Assembly (NCBI GenBank): GCA_964415605.1
Contig: CAYQBA010000021.1
Span: forward strand, 1 to 34,600
Length of the DNA stretch: 34,600 nt
Direction: 5' to 3'
Source of the DNA: UCB3 sp964415605
Lineage (GTDB): Bacteria; Chloroflexota; Anaerolineae; Epilineales; Epilineaceae
Positions 26,626 through 34,600 of the stretch are shown here, one piece after another (the stretch's first letter is position 1; each line of letters begins with the position of its first letter). The notes beneath the pieces were generated by a model. It saw only the letters and a program-made list of their open reading frames with translations. It did no database searches and was not told where the DNA came from. The position numbers and the translations under genes are program-made.

Positions 26626-27210
26626 CTAGAGCCGCAGCCGCCAGAGCACCGCGAAGACGACGACCACGGCGCCGACGATCCCGAGCACCGTCCGCCACGG
26701 ATGCTCGCCCGGCTTGCCGTCGTCGATGGCCCCGGCGCGGTGGACCGCCGAGCTGGCCAGCCCGATCAACATGAACGCCGTCCATGCCAGGAGCGGGATG
26801 GTCACGAACCCGAACCAGTTGATGTAGCGCACCGAACACGACACGCCGATCTTGCAGGCCGAACTCTCGGAGATGATGCCACGTTCGATCAAGAGGTGGT
26901 AGCTCGAGATGCACCAGCCAGCCGCGGCCAGCGCCATCGCGTAGATCGGCAGCGCCCGATCGCGCCGCACGAGCCCGATCGGCAGGATGATCGCGAGCGG
27001 GTACATCATGATCCGCTGGTACCAGCACAACGGGCACGGCGCGTAGCCGCGCACCTCCGAGAAGTAGAGGCTGCCCAGCGTCGCGATCCACGCCGCCGCG
27101 AGCGCGAGGCTCAGCCCGTGGCGTTCGAGCAGCGACGATGTCGCGGCGTCGGCGCCTTCGTGAACGTCGGCCGTCGCCGAGGCAGCGATGGCGGGGTCGG
27201 TGGCAGCCAC
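26626..27210 (-). CDS. DsbB/BdbC-like disulfide bond formation protein
   Basis: 194 residues from GTG 27210, which has AAGGAG 6 nt upstream; a TTG at 27228 in the same frame has no such site. Membrane protein with about five hydrophobic helices. The first periplasmic loop has the redox pair CPLCWYQR (Cys59/Cys62) and the second has Cys119 and Cys125 (ACKIGVSCSVRYINWFGFVTIPLLA), the BdbC arrangement. It would reoxidise a thioredoxin-like partner and pass electrons to quinone. No DsbA-type partner is seen next to it. The secreted proteins of this window with CxxCH or paired cysteines are possible clients. Confidence 0.9.
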   Translation of the reverse strand: MAATDPAIAASATADVHEGADAATSSLLERHGLSLALAAAWIATLGSLYFSEVRGYAPCPLCWYQRIMMYPLAIILPIGLVRRDRALPIYAMALAAAGWCISSYHLLIERGIISESSACKIGVSCSVRYINWFGFVTIPLLAWTAFMLIGLASSAVHRAGAIDDGKPGEHPWRTVLGIVGAVVVVFAVLWRLRL

Positions 27211-27326
27211 ACGGCACTCCTTGCGCAACGCATCCAGCGGTGGTGGCCGTCGCCGCCGAACACGGCGGGCGTCGGCCGCAACGGGTCGAGCCTCTGGGTC
27301 AGGGTCATTCGGACCTCTGGCCCAGG

Positions 27327-27332
27327 ATTATA
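27327..27332 (-). promoter_or_regulatory. TATAAT -10 element for the DsbB-like gene
   Basis: Read on the minus strand this is a perfect TATAAT that contains the TAA stop of the lipoprotein gene (27328-27330). No clear -35. It would give a leader of about 110 nt, which carries an imperfect GC-rich hairpin at about 27245-27277. Confidence 0.5.
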
Positions 27333-29061
27333 GCGACTCGAACCCGAAGGCCGCGACGGACGGCACGAGCTCGGCGCCGTTCAGGCGGTCGAACGTCGCC
27401 GCGTCCTCGACCGGCCACGCCTCGGCCGCCGCGCGAATGCGCCGCACGGCGGCGCCGGCGGCCGCCGCGTCGACGGGCCGGCCGGCCGACCGCTCGGCGT
27501 GCCAGTACGCCAGCTCGAGCTGGTCCGTCGTCAAGCGCGCCACGCGCCACACCCCGGCCAGGCCGCGCCGCATGTCGGCGCGCCACGCTGCCGGCGTGGC
27601 GTCGCCGAGATCCGCGACGAGGCCAGCGGCCTCGTCCCGCGCCGCGTCGATGGCCCGGCGGCGCGCCTCGAACGCGGCGGGCGTCGTCAGGCCGCCGTGC
27701 GACTGGGCATACGCCAGCGCGCCGGCGATCCGCTCGCGCTGGTCGCGGCTCTGGCGCCCGCGGAACACCCGCCCGTGATCGGTCAGGTCGATGCCGCCGG
27801 GGCTGAACAGCCGGGCGATCAGGCCGCTGGACGCCTTGTACAACGCGAACGCGGCAGCGCGCGACGGTTCGGGGTACGTGTCGGCGATCCAGGCGCGAAG
27901 CAGGTCGTCGGGATCCGCTGCGGGGTCCCGCGCCAGGCCGGCCAGCACGGTGACGTTGGCCACGTTCCCGTAGGGCACCTCGAAGATCGGGCTGGCCGCC
28001 GAGTTCCAGTTGATCCGCACGGCGATCCGGCGGCCGCCGCCCGCCGCGAAGCGCCGGATCCGCTCGGCGTACACGTCGCCGAGGTACGCCGGGAAGGCGT
28101 TCCACCCGGCGTACTCACCCCAGGCATCGAGCTCCAGGATCACGCGCGGCCCCGCGTGGTCCAGCAGGTGGGACGGCGGCGCCCCGGGCAGGAAGTCACC
28201 CTCGGTGTGCTTGATCGACACCGCGACGCCCGGCGGCAGGCCGGCCACGGCCGCCGCGAAGGCCTCGCCGCCCGCCAGGTCGGCGAGCCGCCCCCAGGCG
28301 CGGACTTGAATCTCCTTGGCGTCGAGCGCCGAGCTGCCGGCGGTGGACGCGGCCGTCTCCGCCACCAGCCGCGCCAGGATCGCGTCGGGGTCGACGGGCC
28401 GGCCGTCGGGCGCGACGCACTCCGTCACCGACATGTCGGCCTCGTCGGCCGTGAGCTGCAGGCCGTCGACAAACGGCGCCGCACGCCAGAACGCCGCGAG
28501 CTTCCGCTGATAGACCGACCACAAGAGGGGGCCGTCGACGCACGGCGCGGACGCTGTGGCGAGATGCGGCCGCAGAACCGCCGCGACCTCGTCCGGGAAG
28601 CTGAGCTGATTGGTGTGGAATACCAGATGGACGCCGTTACGGTGGGCGTGTGCGGCGATCGCGCGCAATGCGTCGATGTACCGCGCGGCGTGCACCGCCC
28701 GCGCGGCCTGGTCCGGGAACGCGGCCGCGCCGATGTTGCCGATCGGGTCGACGGAAAAGTCGTAGAGCAGGAGATCTTCGAACCCCCGCGAGAAGACCAC
28801 GTACGACGCGATCCCGTACCCCGCGCCGCGGTCGAGGTTGGCCTGGATGGCCGCGACATGGCGTGCCAGGCGATCCGGATCGGGATCGAGCTGGCGGAGG
28901 TTGTAGTGGTCGACGAACGCGAGCTCGAGCACCGTCGCCGAGGCGGTGGCGGACGACGGCGGCACCGGCGACGGCGGCGTTGGCCGCGGGGGCCCCATGC
29001 ACGCGGTGAGGGCCATCGCCGCGGCGCAGGCCACGGCGTGACGACGCCTGCCTTCAGTCAT
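27328..29061 (-). CDS. Lipoprotein with possible glycoside hydrolase-like barrel
   Basis: 577 residues. A lipoprotein signal ends in ALTAC with the lipid-anchored Cys21, followed by a Pro/Ser-rich spacer. The body begins LELAFVDHYNLRQL and has alternating strands and helices with many acidic residues (LQLTADEADMSV, VILELDAWGEYAGWNAFP, VRINWNSAASPIFEVPYGN), which reminds me of TIM-barrel glycosidases such as the alpha-glucuronidase group, but I see no decisive catalytic motif. The ATG overlaps the stop of the NHL gene (ATGA), so the two are coupled. It would sit on the outer face of the membrane. Function not assigned. Confidence 0.75.
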   Translation of the reverse strand: MTEGRRRHAVACAAAMALTACMGPPRPTPPSPVPPSSATASATVLELAFVDHYNLRQLDPDPDRLARHVAAIQANLDRGAGYGIASYVVFSRGFEDLLLYDFSVDPIGNIGAAAFPDQAARAVHAARYIDALRAIAAHAHRNGVHLVFHTNQLSFPDEVAAVLRPHLATASAPCVDGPLLWSVYQRKLAAFWRAAPFVDGLQLTADEADMSVTECVAPDGRPVDPDAILARLVAETAASTAGSSALDAKEIQVRAWGRLADLAGGEAFAAAVAGLPPGVAVSIKHTEGDFLPGAPPSHLLDHAGPRVILELDAWGEYAGWNAFPAYLGDVYAERIRRFAAGGGRRIAVRINWNSAASPIFEVPYGNVANVTVLAGLARDPAADPDDLLRAWIADTYPEPSRAAAFALYKASSGLIARLFSPGGIDLTDHGRVFRGRQSRDQRERIAGALAYAQSHGGLTTPAAFEARRRAIDAARDEAAGLVADLGDATPAAWRADMRRGLAGVWRVARLTTDQLELAYWHAERSAGRPVDAAAAGAAVRRIRAAAEAWPVEDAATFDRLNGAELVPSVAAFGFESL

Positions 29062-31031
29062 GTCGCGCGGCAACCGGTGAAACCCGCCCCCGTGCTGTCG
29101 TCGACCGCGATCGCGGCACCCGCGAGCACCGCGGGCAGGTAGATCGCCGGTGGGGCGCCAGCGCCGACGCCGAGGACATGCACCGCCTGCCCGCCGCGGT
29201 CGGTGACGTAGACCCGGCCGTCGGCGTCCGCGGCGATGTCGCTCGGGGCCTCGGGCGCGCCGTGCGCCGGGGCCGGAAGCGCTGTCGTGTCGATCACCGT
29301 GCCATCCGGCGCCAGCTGCGCGACCGCTCGCGTGGCCAGAAGCACGGCGAAGCCGCCGCCTGCAAGCGGCGCGAAGCGGATCGCGCCCTTGGGGACCGGA
29401 ACGCCGCCGTCGACCGCGCCCGTGGCGTCGAGCCGCAAGATCATCCGCGACGGCCCGTGGAGCACCGCGACGGTGCCGTCCGGGAGGACGTCGAGGTCGA
29501 GCAGCGCCAGGCCCCCACCCTGGTCGGCCAGGGACCACACCGCCCGCTCGGTGCCGGTCGCCAGGTCGATCACCAGGATCCGGCGGCGCGCGCCGTCGAG
29601 CGCGAAGACCGCGCCGCGCCGCGGGTCGTGCGCCAGCGCGATGATCTGCGATCGCTCGGGGGCGTCGATCGGCTCGGTCCAGTCGTACGACCAGGTCGGC
29701 GCCGGCTCGCCGGCCGCGCGGGCGTAGCGCTCGATCCGGATACGGCGTCGACCCTGCGGGGCCACGTCCGGGTCGCGCGGGTCGTCGATGCTGCTGGCGG
29801 TGCGCGTGCGGACAACCAGCCAGTCGCCCGCGACGGTGGCGTCGGCGAGCTGCATCCCGAGGCGCCGCAGGCCGTGGGTGACTCGCCCGTTGGGGTCGAA
29901 GCGTTGGGCGCGCTCGACCTCGTCGACGACGTGGATCCCGCCGTCGCGCCCGGCCGCGACGCGGACCGGATTGGACAGCCAGCCGGGCTCGATCGGCGGG
30001 AACCGCCACCGCCTCAACGTCGTGAGCGCGCCCCCCGTATAGCCGACGACGGTCACGCCGCCCTCGCGGTCCCCCGTCGGGCCGTTCAGAAGATGCACGG
30101 TGCCCGGGCTTGCCGCGGCGATCGCCCGCACGTCGCTGCCGACGTCGGCCGCGGCGTGCCGGCCGTCGGCGCGGTTGAAATCCGTCACGAGGCGGCCGCC
30201 GGTCCCGTCGAGCAGATAGACACGGTCGGTCGGGTCGATGGCGATGTCGCGGGGGTTCCAGCCCTTGATCTGGGTGCGCGGGGGGACCACCTCGCCGTCG
30301 GGACCATAGACCCACAGGATGGCCGGCCCGCCGGCCACCGGCGCCTCGGTGGCGGTCCAGACCTGGCCGCTGGAGGCCACGGCGAGGCCATTGGGCAGCG
30401 TCGCCTGATCGGTCGGCGAGAACGGGACGGGGATGCTCACGGCGCGGCTGCCGTCCGCCTTCCGGCCGACGATGGCGCTGGCGCCGCGATCGAACACGAA
30501 GATCCGCCCGCCCGCGTCCCGGGCGATGGCCTCGGGCTTGGCGTAGTCCCCCCAAAACGACAGAAAGTCGCCCGCCGCTCCAAACACGGCCAGCCGCCCC
30601 TGCCGGCGGTCGGCGACGAACACCCGCGCGCCGGGCTCGTCCAGCGCGATGCCGAACGGCAGGTCGAGCTGACCGGCGTCGAGGCCGGGCCGGCCGACCT
30701 GGCGCACGACGGCGCCGTCGCGGTCGAACCGCTGTACCCGCTGGAGGCGCGCGTCGACCACCCACACCGACCCGTCGGCACCGACGGCGAAGTCGACGGG
30801 ATCCAGCACGCCGCCGGGCGCCGGCTCACGCGCGGACTGCCACGTCGCGATCCACCCGAAGGCGGCGCCCGCCGCCCACGCCGGCGACGCCGGCAGGCGA
30901 TCCGCGGGGCGTCCCCCATGGCCGGCGCGGGGCTGAGGCGAGCCGCGGGGCGCCGCGGCCAGCGCCCCGGCCGCGATCGCCATGGCCGCCCCGACCCGGA
31001 CGGCGGCCCTAGCGCGGGGTCGGCGCCACAT
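29058..31031 (-). CDS. Secreted NHL/SMP-30-like beta-propeller protein
   Basis: 657 residues. An Arg-rich N-terminus and hydrophobic AAMAIAAGALAAA form a signal peptide. Repeated strands of the type G-V-WVVDARLQRVQRFD, GARVFVADRRQGRLAVF, GRIFVFDRG, DRVYLLDGTG and GRVYVTDRGGQAVHVLG mark at least six NHL-like blades. The C-terminus ends with IYLPAVLAG (about 630-638), a motif similar to FLPILM in the protein at 4620. The ATG at 31031 lies within the end of the cytochrome gene (23-nt overlap). No catalytic residues are recognised. A scaffold or lactonase-like role is possible. Confidence 0.8.
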   Translation of the reverse strand: MWRRPRARAAVRVGAAMAIAAGALAAAPRGSPQPRAGHGGRPADRLPASPAWAAGAAFGWIATWQSAREPAPGGVLDPVDFAVGADGSVWVVDARLQRVQRFDRDGAVVRQVGRPGLDAGQLDLPFGIALDEPGARVFVADRRQGRLAVFGAAGDFLSFWGDYAKPEAIARDAGGRIFVFDRGASAIVGRKADGSRAVSIPVPFSPTDQATLPNGLAVASSGQVWTATEAPVAGGPAILWVYGPDGEVVPPRTQIKGWNPRDIAIDPTDRVYLLDGTGGRLVTDFNRADGRHAAADVGSDVRAIAAASPGTVHLLNGPTGDREGGVTVVGYTGGALTTLRRWRFPPIEPGWLSNPVRVAAGRDGGIHVVDEVERAQRFDPNGRVTHGLRRLGMQLADATVAGDWLVVRTRTASSIDDPRDPDVAPQGRRRIRIERYARAAGEPAPTWSYDWTEPIDAPERSQIIALAHDPRRGAVFALDGARRRILVIDLATGTERAVWSLADQGGGLALLDLDVLPDGTVAVLHGPSRMILRLDATGAVDGGVPVPKGAIRFAPLAGGGFAVLLATRAVAQLAPDGTVIDTTALPAPAHGAPEAPSDIAADADGRVYVTDRGGQAVHVLGVGAGAPPAIYLPAVLAGAAIAVDDSTGAGFTGCRAT

Positions 31032-31791
31032 CGTCCAACGTCCGGATGAAGGCGATCAAGTCGGCCATCTCGTCCTCCTCGAAGTCGAAGGCGGCCATCT
31101 CGGAGTCGACGCGGCCGCGCCGGATGACGTGGCGGATGAAGGCGTCGCTCGCCGAGGCCTGGAACACCGGCCCGGCCAGGCGCGGCGCGTCCACGCCCCA
31201 GCCGTCCGGCCCGTGACAGGCCGCGCAGTATGTGTCGTACGTGGCCCTGCCGGCCGCGGCGTTGCCGGCGGCCGCGTAGGGCTCGAGCACCACGGGCGGT
31301 ACCACCTGCCAGCCGCGGATGTAGGCGATGACGGCACGCACCTCGGCGTCGGACAGGAGCGGCCCACGCTCCGCGGCGAACGCCGACATCTTCGTCCCTG
31401 GCGCGCCCCGCGCCGCCTCACCCGGGCGGCCCTGCGCGATCGCCGCATACAGGAACGCATCGTCGGCGGCGGCCAACAAGTCCTGGCCGTTCAGGTGGGG
31501 GGCGGACTTGATGCTCGGGTCCGAGCGTCCATCGGCGCCATGGCATGCCGCGCAATACTTTATGTAGAGCGCCTCGCCTTCGGACGCCGGCGTGGCGGTC
31601 ACGGCGGCCGGGGGCGCCTGGGCGACGGCACCCATCGTCGCGGCGCCCGTCGCCCCCGGTGTCGACGCGTTCGCGGCGGCCGTGTCCGGATCGGCCGGCC
31701 GCGGCGAGCCCACGGCTGGGCCGCAAGCCGGCAGGAGCATGAGGAGTGGGATCACGACAAGCCAGTGGCGAGGCCGGCTGACCTTGGGCAT
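31009..31791 (-). CDS. Diheme c-type cytochrome lipoprotein
   Basis: 260 residues. The signal LVVIPLLMLLPAC has a lipobox Cys23. An Ala/Thr/Pro spacer leads to two cytochrome c domains, each with CAACH: Cys80/Cys83/His84 and a second one in YDTYCAACHGPDG. Probable distal ligands are methionines in TKMSAFA and SEMAAFDF. AAGGA lies 8 nt before ATG 31791. It is an electron-transfer protein on the outer membrane face. It is the first gene of an overlapping set with the NHL propeller and the lipoprotein; a PQQ-type sugar dehydrogenase nearby (33216-34600) is a plausible electron donor. Confidence 0.92.
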   Translation of the reverse strand: MPKVSRPRHWLVVIPLLMLLPACGPAVGSPRPADPDTAAANASTPGATGAATMGAVAQAPPAAVTATPASEGEALYIKYCAACHGADGRSDPSIKSAPHLNGQDLLAAADDAFLYAAIAQGRPGEAARGAPGTKMSAFAAERGPLLSDAEVRAVIAYIRGWQVVPPVVLEPYAAAGNAAAGRATYDTYCAACHGPDGWGVDAPRLAGPVFQASASDAFIRHVIRRGRVDSEMAAFDFEEDEMADLIAFIRTLDDVAPTPR

Positions 31792-31840
31792 GCGGTATCG
31801 ATCCTTGAAGGGCGGTGGGTATTCGGCCAGCCGGCGCGGA

Positions 31841-31852
31841 TCACGCGCGTGA
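31841..31852. promoter_or_regulatory. Palindrome TCACGCGCGTGA
   Basis: A perfect 12-bp palindrome in the 252-nt gap between the divergent cytochrome and acyl-CoA dehydrogenase genes, 50 nt upstream of the cytochrome start. It may be an operator. Alternating GC sequence makes such palindromes easy to get by chance. Confidence 0.25.
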
Positions 31853-31983
31853 CGTTGCGCCAGCCGTGGGCGACGGGCGATCGTGATGCGCAGCCGTAGG
31901 CGCGGCGGCCGGATCCACGGCCATGGCCATCGTCCCGCGCACCACGGCCTCGAGCGTGCGCGTGGTCGCGCGACGCGCCGCCG

Positions 31984-31989
31984 ATTATA
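31984..31989 (-). promoter_or_regulatory. TATAAT -10 element for the cytochrome operon
   Basis: A perfect TATAAT read on the minus strand, 192 nt before the cytochrome ATG. No -35 of quality at 16-18 bp. It lies 40 bp from the opposite-facing promoter of the acyl-CoA dehydrogenase gene. Confidence 0.45.
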
Positions 31990-32025
31990 GGGTCGGTCGA
32001 CGCGCGGGGACCACCCCCGGCCCGG

Positions 32026-32034
32026 TGGTATACT
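32026..32034 (+). promoter_or_regulatory. Extended -10 promoter TGG-TATACT with leaderless spacing
   Basis: TATACT (32029-32034) with TG at 32026-32027. Only 9 nt separate it from the ATG at 32044, so a transcript would start at or next to the start codon and carry no ribosome-binding site. Confidence 0.6.
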
Positions 32035-32043
32035 TCGCCGGCC

Positions 32044-33219
32044 ATGCCGCTTTCCTCCGCCATCCGCGCCCGGCGCCTCGCCGAGGCCGACGCCCTCGCC
32101 GCCGCCTTCGCCGCACGCGCGGCCGAGCTGGACGCCGAGGCGGCCTTCCCCCACGCCAACATCCACGACCTGCGGACCGCCGGGTGGCCGGCGCTCGTGG
32201 TGCCGCGAGACCTGGGCGGCGACGGCGCCGGCCTGCTCGACACGGTGCGGCTGATCGAGCGCCTCGCCGCCGGCGACGGCAGCACGGCCCTGGCGTTCGC
32301 GATGCACCTGCAGACCCTCGGCTCGGCCGCCGCGTCGCGGAGCTGGCCCGCGGATCGCTTCGCGGCGGTCTGCCACGCCGTCGTGGCGCGCGGCGCCCTC
32401 GTCAACGCCTGCGCGAGCGAGCCCGAGCTCGGCAGCCCGAGCCGGGGCGGGTTGCCCCGCACCGTCGCCCGGCGCGACGGCGACGGGTGGCGCATCACGG
32501 GCCGCAAGTCGTTCGCGAGCCTGGCGCCCGTCCTGGAATACGTGATCGTCCCGGCGGCGCTGGAAGGCGAGGCCGAGACCATCGGGCGGTTCCTCGTGCC
32601 GCGCCAGCCAGGCATGGCGGTCGTCGAGACGTGGGACGGGATGGGGATGCGCGCCACCGGCAGCCACGACGTCACCCTCGACAACGTGCCGGTGCCGGGC
32701 ACGGACCTGCTGTATCGGCAGAGCGCGGCGGCGCCCGATCCGTATCAGCCCGACGCCAACGCCTGGTTCACGCTGGCCGTCAGCGCCGTGTACCTCGGCG
32801 TCGGCACCGCGGCGCTCACGGCCGCGCTGCGCTATGCCAACGACCGTGTGCCGACCGCGCTTGGCAAGCCGATCGCCACTGTCGACGCCGTCCAGCGGCG
32901 CGCTGGCCGGGGCGACCTCGCGCTCACCGCGGCCCGCGCCCTCCTCCACCGGGTGGCCGGGGATTGGGACCGCGCGCCCGCTCGCCGATCCGGCCTCGGC
33001 GCCGACGTCGTGGCCGCCAAGCTGTACGTGACGAACGCCGCCATCGAAGCGGCCGACGAGGCGATGCGCCTCGCCGGCGGCGCCGCGATGCGCCGCGACC
33101 TGCCGCTCGAGCGCCACTTTCGCGACGTTCGGGCCGGCCTGTACCACCCGCCGTCCGACGACCAGGGGCTCGCGCTCCTGGGGCGATTGGCCCTCAAGCG
33201 CGCGGGGGGCGGGCGCTAG
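32044..33219 (+). CDS. Acyl-CoA dehydrogenase-like flavoprotein
   Basis: 391 residues. N-terminal helical domain, a middle beta domain (NACASEPELGSPSRGG, WRITGRKSFASLAPVLEYVIV) and a C-terminal helical domain ending PLERHFRDVRAGLYHPPSDDQGLALLG, all as in FAD-dependent acyl-CoA dehydrogenases. The usual catalytic glutamate is not obvious, so it may be a DszC-like flavin enzyme or use another substrate; I cannot tell. The promoter and ATG spacing suggest a leaderless mRNA. It is a single-gene unit: cytochrome genes diverge upstream and the sugar dehydrogenase converges downstream, sharing its stop codon. Confidence 0.87.
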   Translation: MPLSSAIRARRLAEADALAAAFAARAAELDAEAAFPHANIHDLRTAGWPALVVPRDLGGDGAGLLDTVRLIERLAAGDGSTALAFAMHLQTLGSAAASRSWPADRFAAVCHAVVARGALVNACASEPELGSPSRGGLPRTVARRDGDGWRITGRKSFASLAPVLEYVIVPAALEGEAETIGRFLVPRQPGMAVVETWDGMGMRATGSHDVTLDNVPVPGTDLLYRQSAAAPDPYQPDANAWFTLAVSAVYLGVGTAALTAALRYANDRVPTALGKPIATVDAVQRRAGRGDLALTAARALLHRVAGDWDRAPARRSGLGADVVAAKLYVTNAAIEAADEAMRLAGGAAMRRDLPLERHFRDVRAGLYHPPSDDQGLALLGRLALKRAGGGR

Positions 33220-34600
33220 CCGTCGGCGGAGACATCCGGCGACGCGGCCGGCTCCACCGCCGCCCGGATCCGGTAAACGCCGCCGCCGAGGTCCGTCACG
33301 TACACCTCGCCCGCGCCGTCCTCGCCGAAGCTGCTGATGGCCTGGGTTGAATCCAGCAGCACGTCGGAGCGCCACGCGCCGCTCGCATCTGGGGCCGCTC
33401 CCCACAGGCGCCCCGAGCAGTAGTCGGCGTAGAGATACACGCCCCACAACGCCGGGGATTGCCGGCCGCGGTAAACCGTGCCGCCGGTGATCGCACAGTC
33501 GCCGCCCTCGTGCGGATACGCCACGATCGGCGCGACGGTGACGATGGCGCTGTCGCAGTCCGGGTCGTCGCGGTAGCATGTGTCGGCCTCGTAGATCGGC
33601 CACCCGTAGTTGCGGCCCCCGCGGTCATCCGCCGGCTGGTGGTCGACCTCTTCCCAGGCACCGGCGCCGACGTCGCCGATGAACAGGTCGCCCGTCAGGC
33701 GGTCGAACCCGAAGCGCCACGGGTTGCGCAGGCCGTACGCCCAGATCTCCGGCAGGAAGTCGAGATTGCCGACGAACGGGTTCGACGGCGGGATGCCGTA
33801 GCCCCGGCCGTCCGCCCCGGGCGCGGCGTCGACGTCGATGCGCAGGATCTTGCCCAGCCAGGTCCCCGGACGTTGGGCGTTGGCGCGGTGGTCGGTGCCG
33901 CCATCCCCGAAGCCGACGTAGAGGAAGCCGTCCGGCCCGAACACCAGGTGCCCGCCGTTGTGGTTGGAGGCCGGCTGGTCTTGCGTGAGCAGGATCGACT
34001 CGCCCGCGGGGTCGACCACCTCGGCCTCGCCGGGGGCATGGAACACGCCGACGACGGTGTCGCCATCGCGGTCGGTGTAGTCGACGAACATCCGATCGTC
34101 GGCGGGATACCGTGGGTGGAAGGCGAGGCCGAGGAGCCCCTGCTCCGAGGCGTCGTCGGTCACGCGGTCGCGGAGGTCGAGGAACGGCACCTCGGCCACG
34201 GCGCCGCCCCGCAGCACGCGGACCACGCCCTGCCGCTCGACGATGAACAGGCGGCCCGAGCCGTCGCCCGCGTCGACCACGAGCAGCGGATCGTCGAGCC
34301 CCTCCGCCACCGGCTCGAGGTCCACGGTGAGCCCCGGCCGCGGCCAAGGCCATGGGGTCGCCGAGGCCACGCGCACCGGGCCGGGTGACGCGGACCCGGC
34401 CGCCGAGCGCGTGGCCGCGTCTGGCATGCCGGGGGTGCCGGCCATGGCGGTCGCTGGCCTCGCGGCGGTGGCCGGCATCCCCGCGGTCGGCGTCCCGGCC
34501 GTCCGCGGGGCATCGGACGTCGTCGCAGGTGCGGTGCCCCCGTCCTCCGTCGCCGCGGCCAGCGGCACGCTCGGCGCCGGCGTGGCGGACCGGAACGGCA
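33216..34600 (-). CDS. PQQ-dependent sugar (glucose/sorbosone) dehydrogenase, cut by the window edge
   Basis: At least 460 residues are visible; the frame is open to the edge so the start is outside. A long Ala/Thr/Pro-rich region precedes a six-bladed propeller that starts TVDLEPVAEGLDDPLLVVDAGDGSGRLFIVERQG. SEQGLLGLAFHP, SNHNGGHLVFGPDGFLYVGFGDGG, LGKILRIDVD and YGLRNPWRFGFDRLTGDLFIGDVG are strong signatures of soluble PQQ glucose/sorbosone dehydrogenases, with the His in HNGG near the active site. Cys pairs (DTCYRDDPDCD) may be disulfides. It is probably secreted or lipid-anchored and could pass electrons to the diheme cytochrome. The stop TAG shares the palindrome CTAG with the acyl-CoA dehydrogenase stop. 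Confidence 0.92.
   Translation of the reverse strand, partial: PFRSATPAPSVPLAAATEDGGTAPATTSDAPRTAGTPTAGMPATAARPATAMAGTPGMPDAATRSAAGSASPGPVRVASATPWPWPRPGLTVDLEPVAEGLDDPLLVVDAGDGSGRLFIVERQGVVRVLRGGAVAEVPFLDLRDRVTDDASEQGLLGLAFHPRYPADDRMFVDYTDRDGDTVVGVFHAPGEAEVVDPAGESILLTQDQPASNHNGGHLVFGPDGFLYVGFGDGGTDHRANAQRPGTWLGKILRIDVDAAPGADGRGYGIPPSNPFVGNLDFLPEIWAYGLRNPWRFGFDRLTGDLFIGDVGAGAWEEVDHQPADDRGGRNYGWPIYEADTCYRDDPDCDSAIVTVAPIVAYPHEGGDCAITGGTVYRGRQSPALWGVYLYADYCSGRLWGAAPDASGAWRSDVLLDSTQAISSFGEDGAGEVYVTDLGGGVYRIRAAVEPAASPDVSADG

Noticed and set aside
31792..33603. Extension of the cytochrome frame to 864 residues
   Set aside because: The extra part is antisense to the acyl-CoA dehydrogenase; the cytochrome has its own signal peptide and ribosome-binding site at 31791.

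Overview
The window is a very GC-rich (by eye above 70 %), tightly packed chromosomal segment with about 23 protein genes and no rRNA, tRNA, transposase, phage gene or CRISPR array that I can see. Several traits suggest a member of the Chloroflexota, without proving it: secreted proteins with Thr/Pro-rich linkers followed by a short F/Y-L-P motif, a LuxR-type HTH joined to a Kelch propeller, a GT3-type glycogen synthase fused to an alpha-glucan phosphorylase, and GTG/TTG starts with stop/start overlaps.

Layout. 3-2910 (+): three overlapping SAM-enzyme genes (methyltransferase, zinc-ribbon methyltransferase, radical SAM/SPASM protein), function unknown. 2983-4422 (+): membrane-tethered LuxR-HTH/Kelch protein. 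4620-8682 (+): a large secreted multidomain protein and a membrane-anchored clan GH-A-like glycosidase, separated by a strong hairpin. 8619-9713 (-): queA, overlapping the glycosidase gene tail to tail. 9873-18040 (+): an almost complete arginine pathway in the order argH, argC, argB, argD, GNAT-type argA, argG, argJ; argF and carAB are not here. 18071-24633 (-): omega-amidase, the synthase/phosphorylase fusion and a GT4 glucan-type glycosyltransferase. 24818-27210 (-): glutamine-transaminase-K-like aminotransferase, a four-helix membrane protein and a DsbB/BdbC-like protein. 27328-31791 (-): a lipoprotein with a possible glycosidase barrel, an NHL-type propeller and a diheme cytochrome c lipoprotein, in overlapping reading frames. 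32044-33219 (+): acyl-CoA-dehydrogenase-like flavoprotein. 33216 to the right edge (-): PQQ-type sugar dehydrogenase, cut by the window.

The most interesting signal is between argH and argC. A promoter whose -10 contains the argH stop codon is followed within 9 nt by a 29-codon leader ORF with Arg-His-Arg-Ala-Ile-Arg-Met-Arg. A 10-bp hairpin ending in five U residues lies further down, and a duplicated segment can pair with the same left arm to form an antiterminator. This has every part of a classical ribosome-mediated attenuator, here for arginine. A similar motif, inside another small Arg-containing ORF, lies upstream of argH.

Most gene calls rest on strong family motifs. Functions of the first three genes, the secreted 746-residue protein, the Kelch regulator, the small membrane protein and the lipoprotein are not known. 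Promoters and hairpins were found by eye and have not been computed. No gap between genes exceeds 300 bases.
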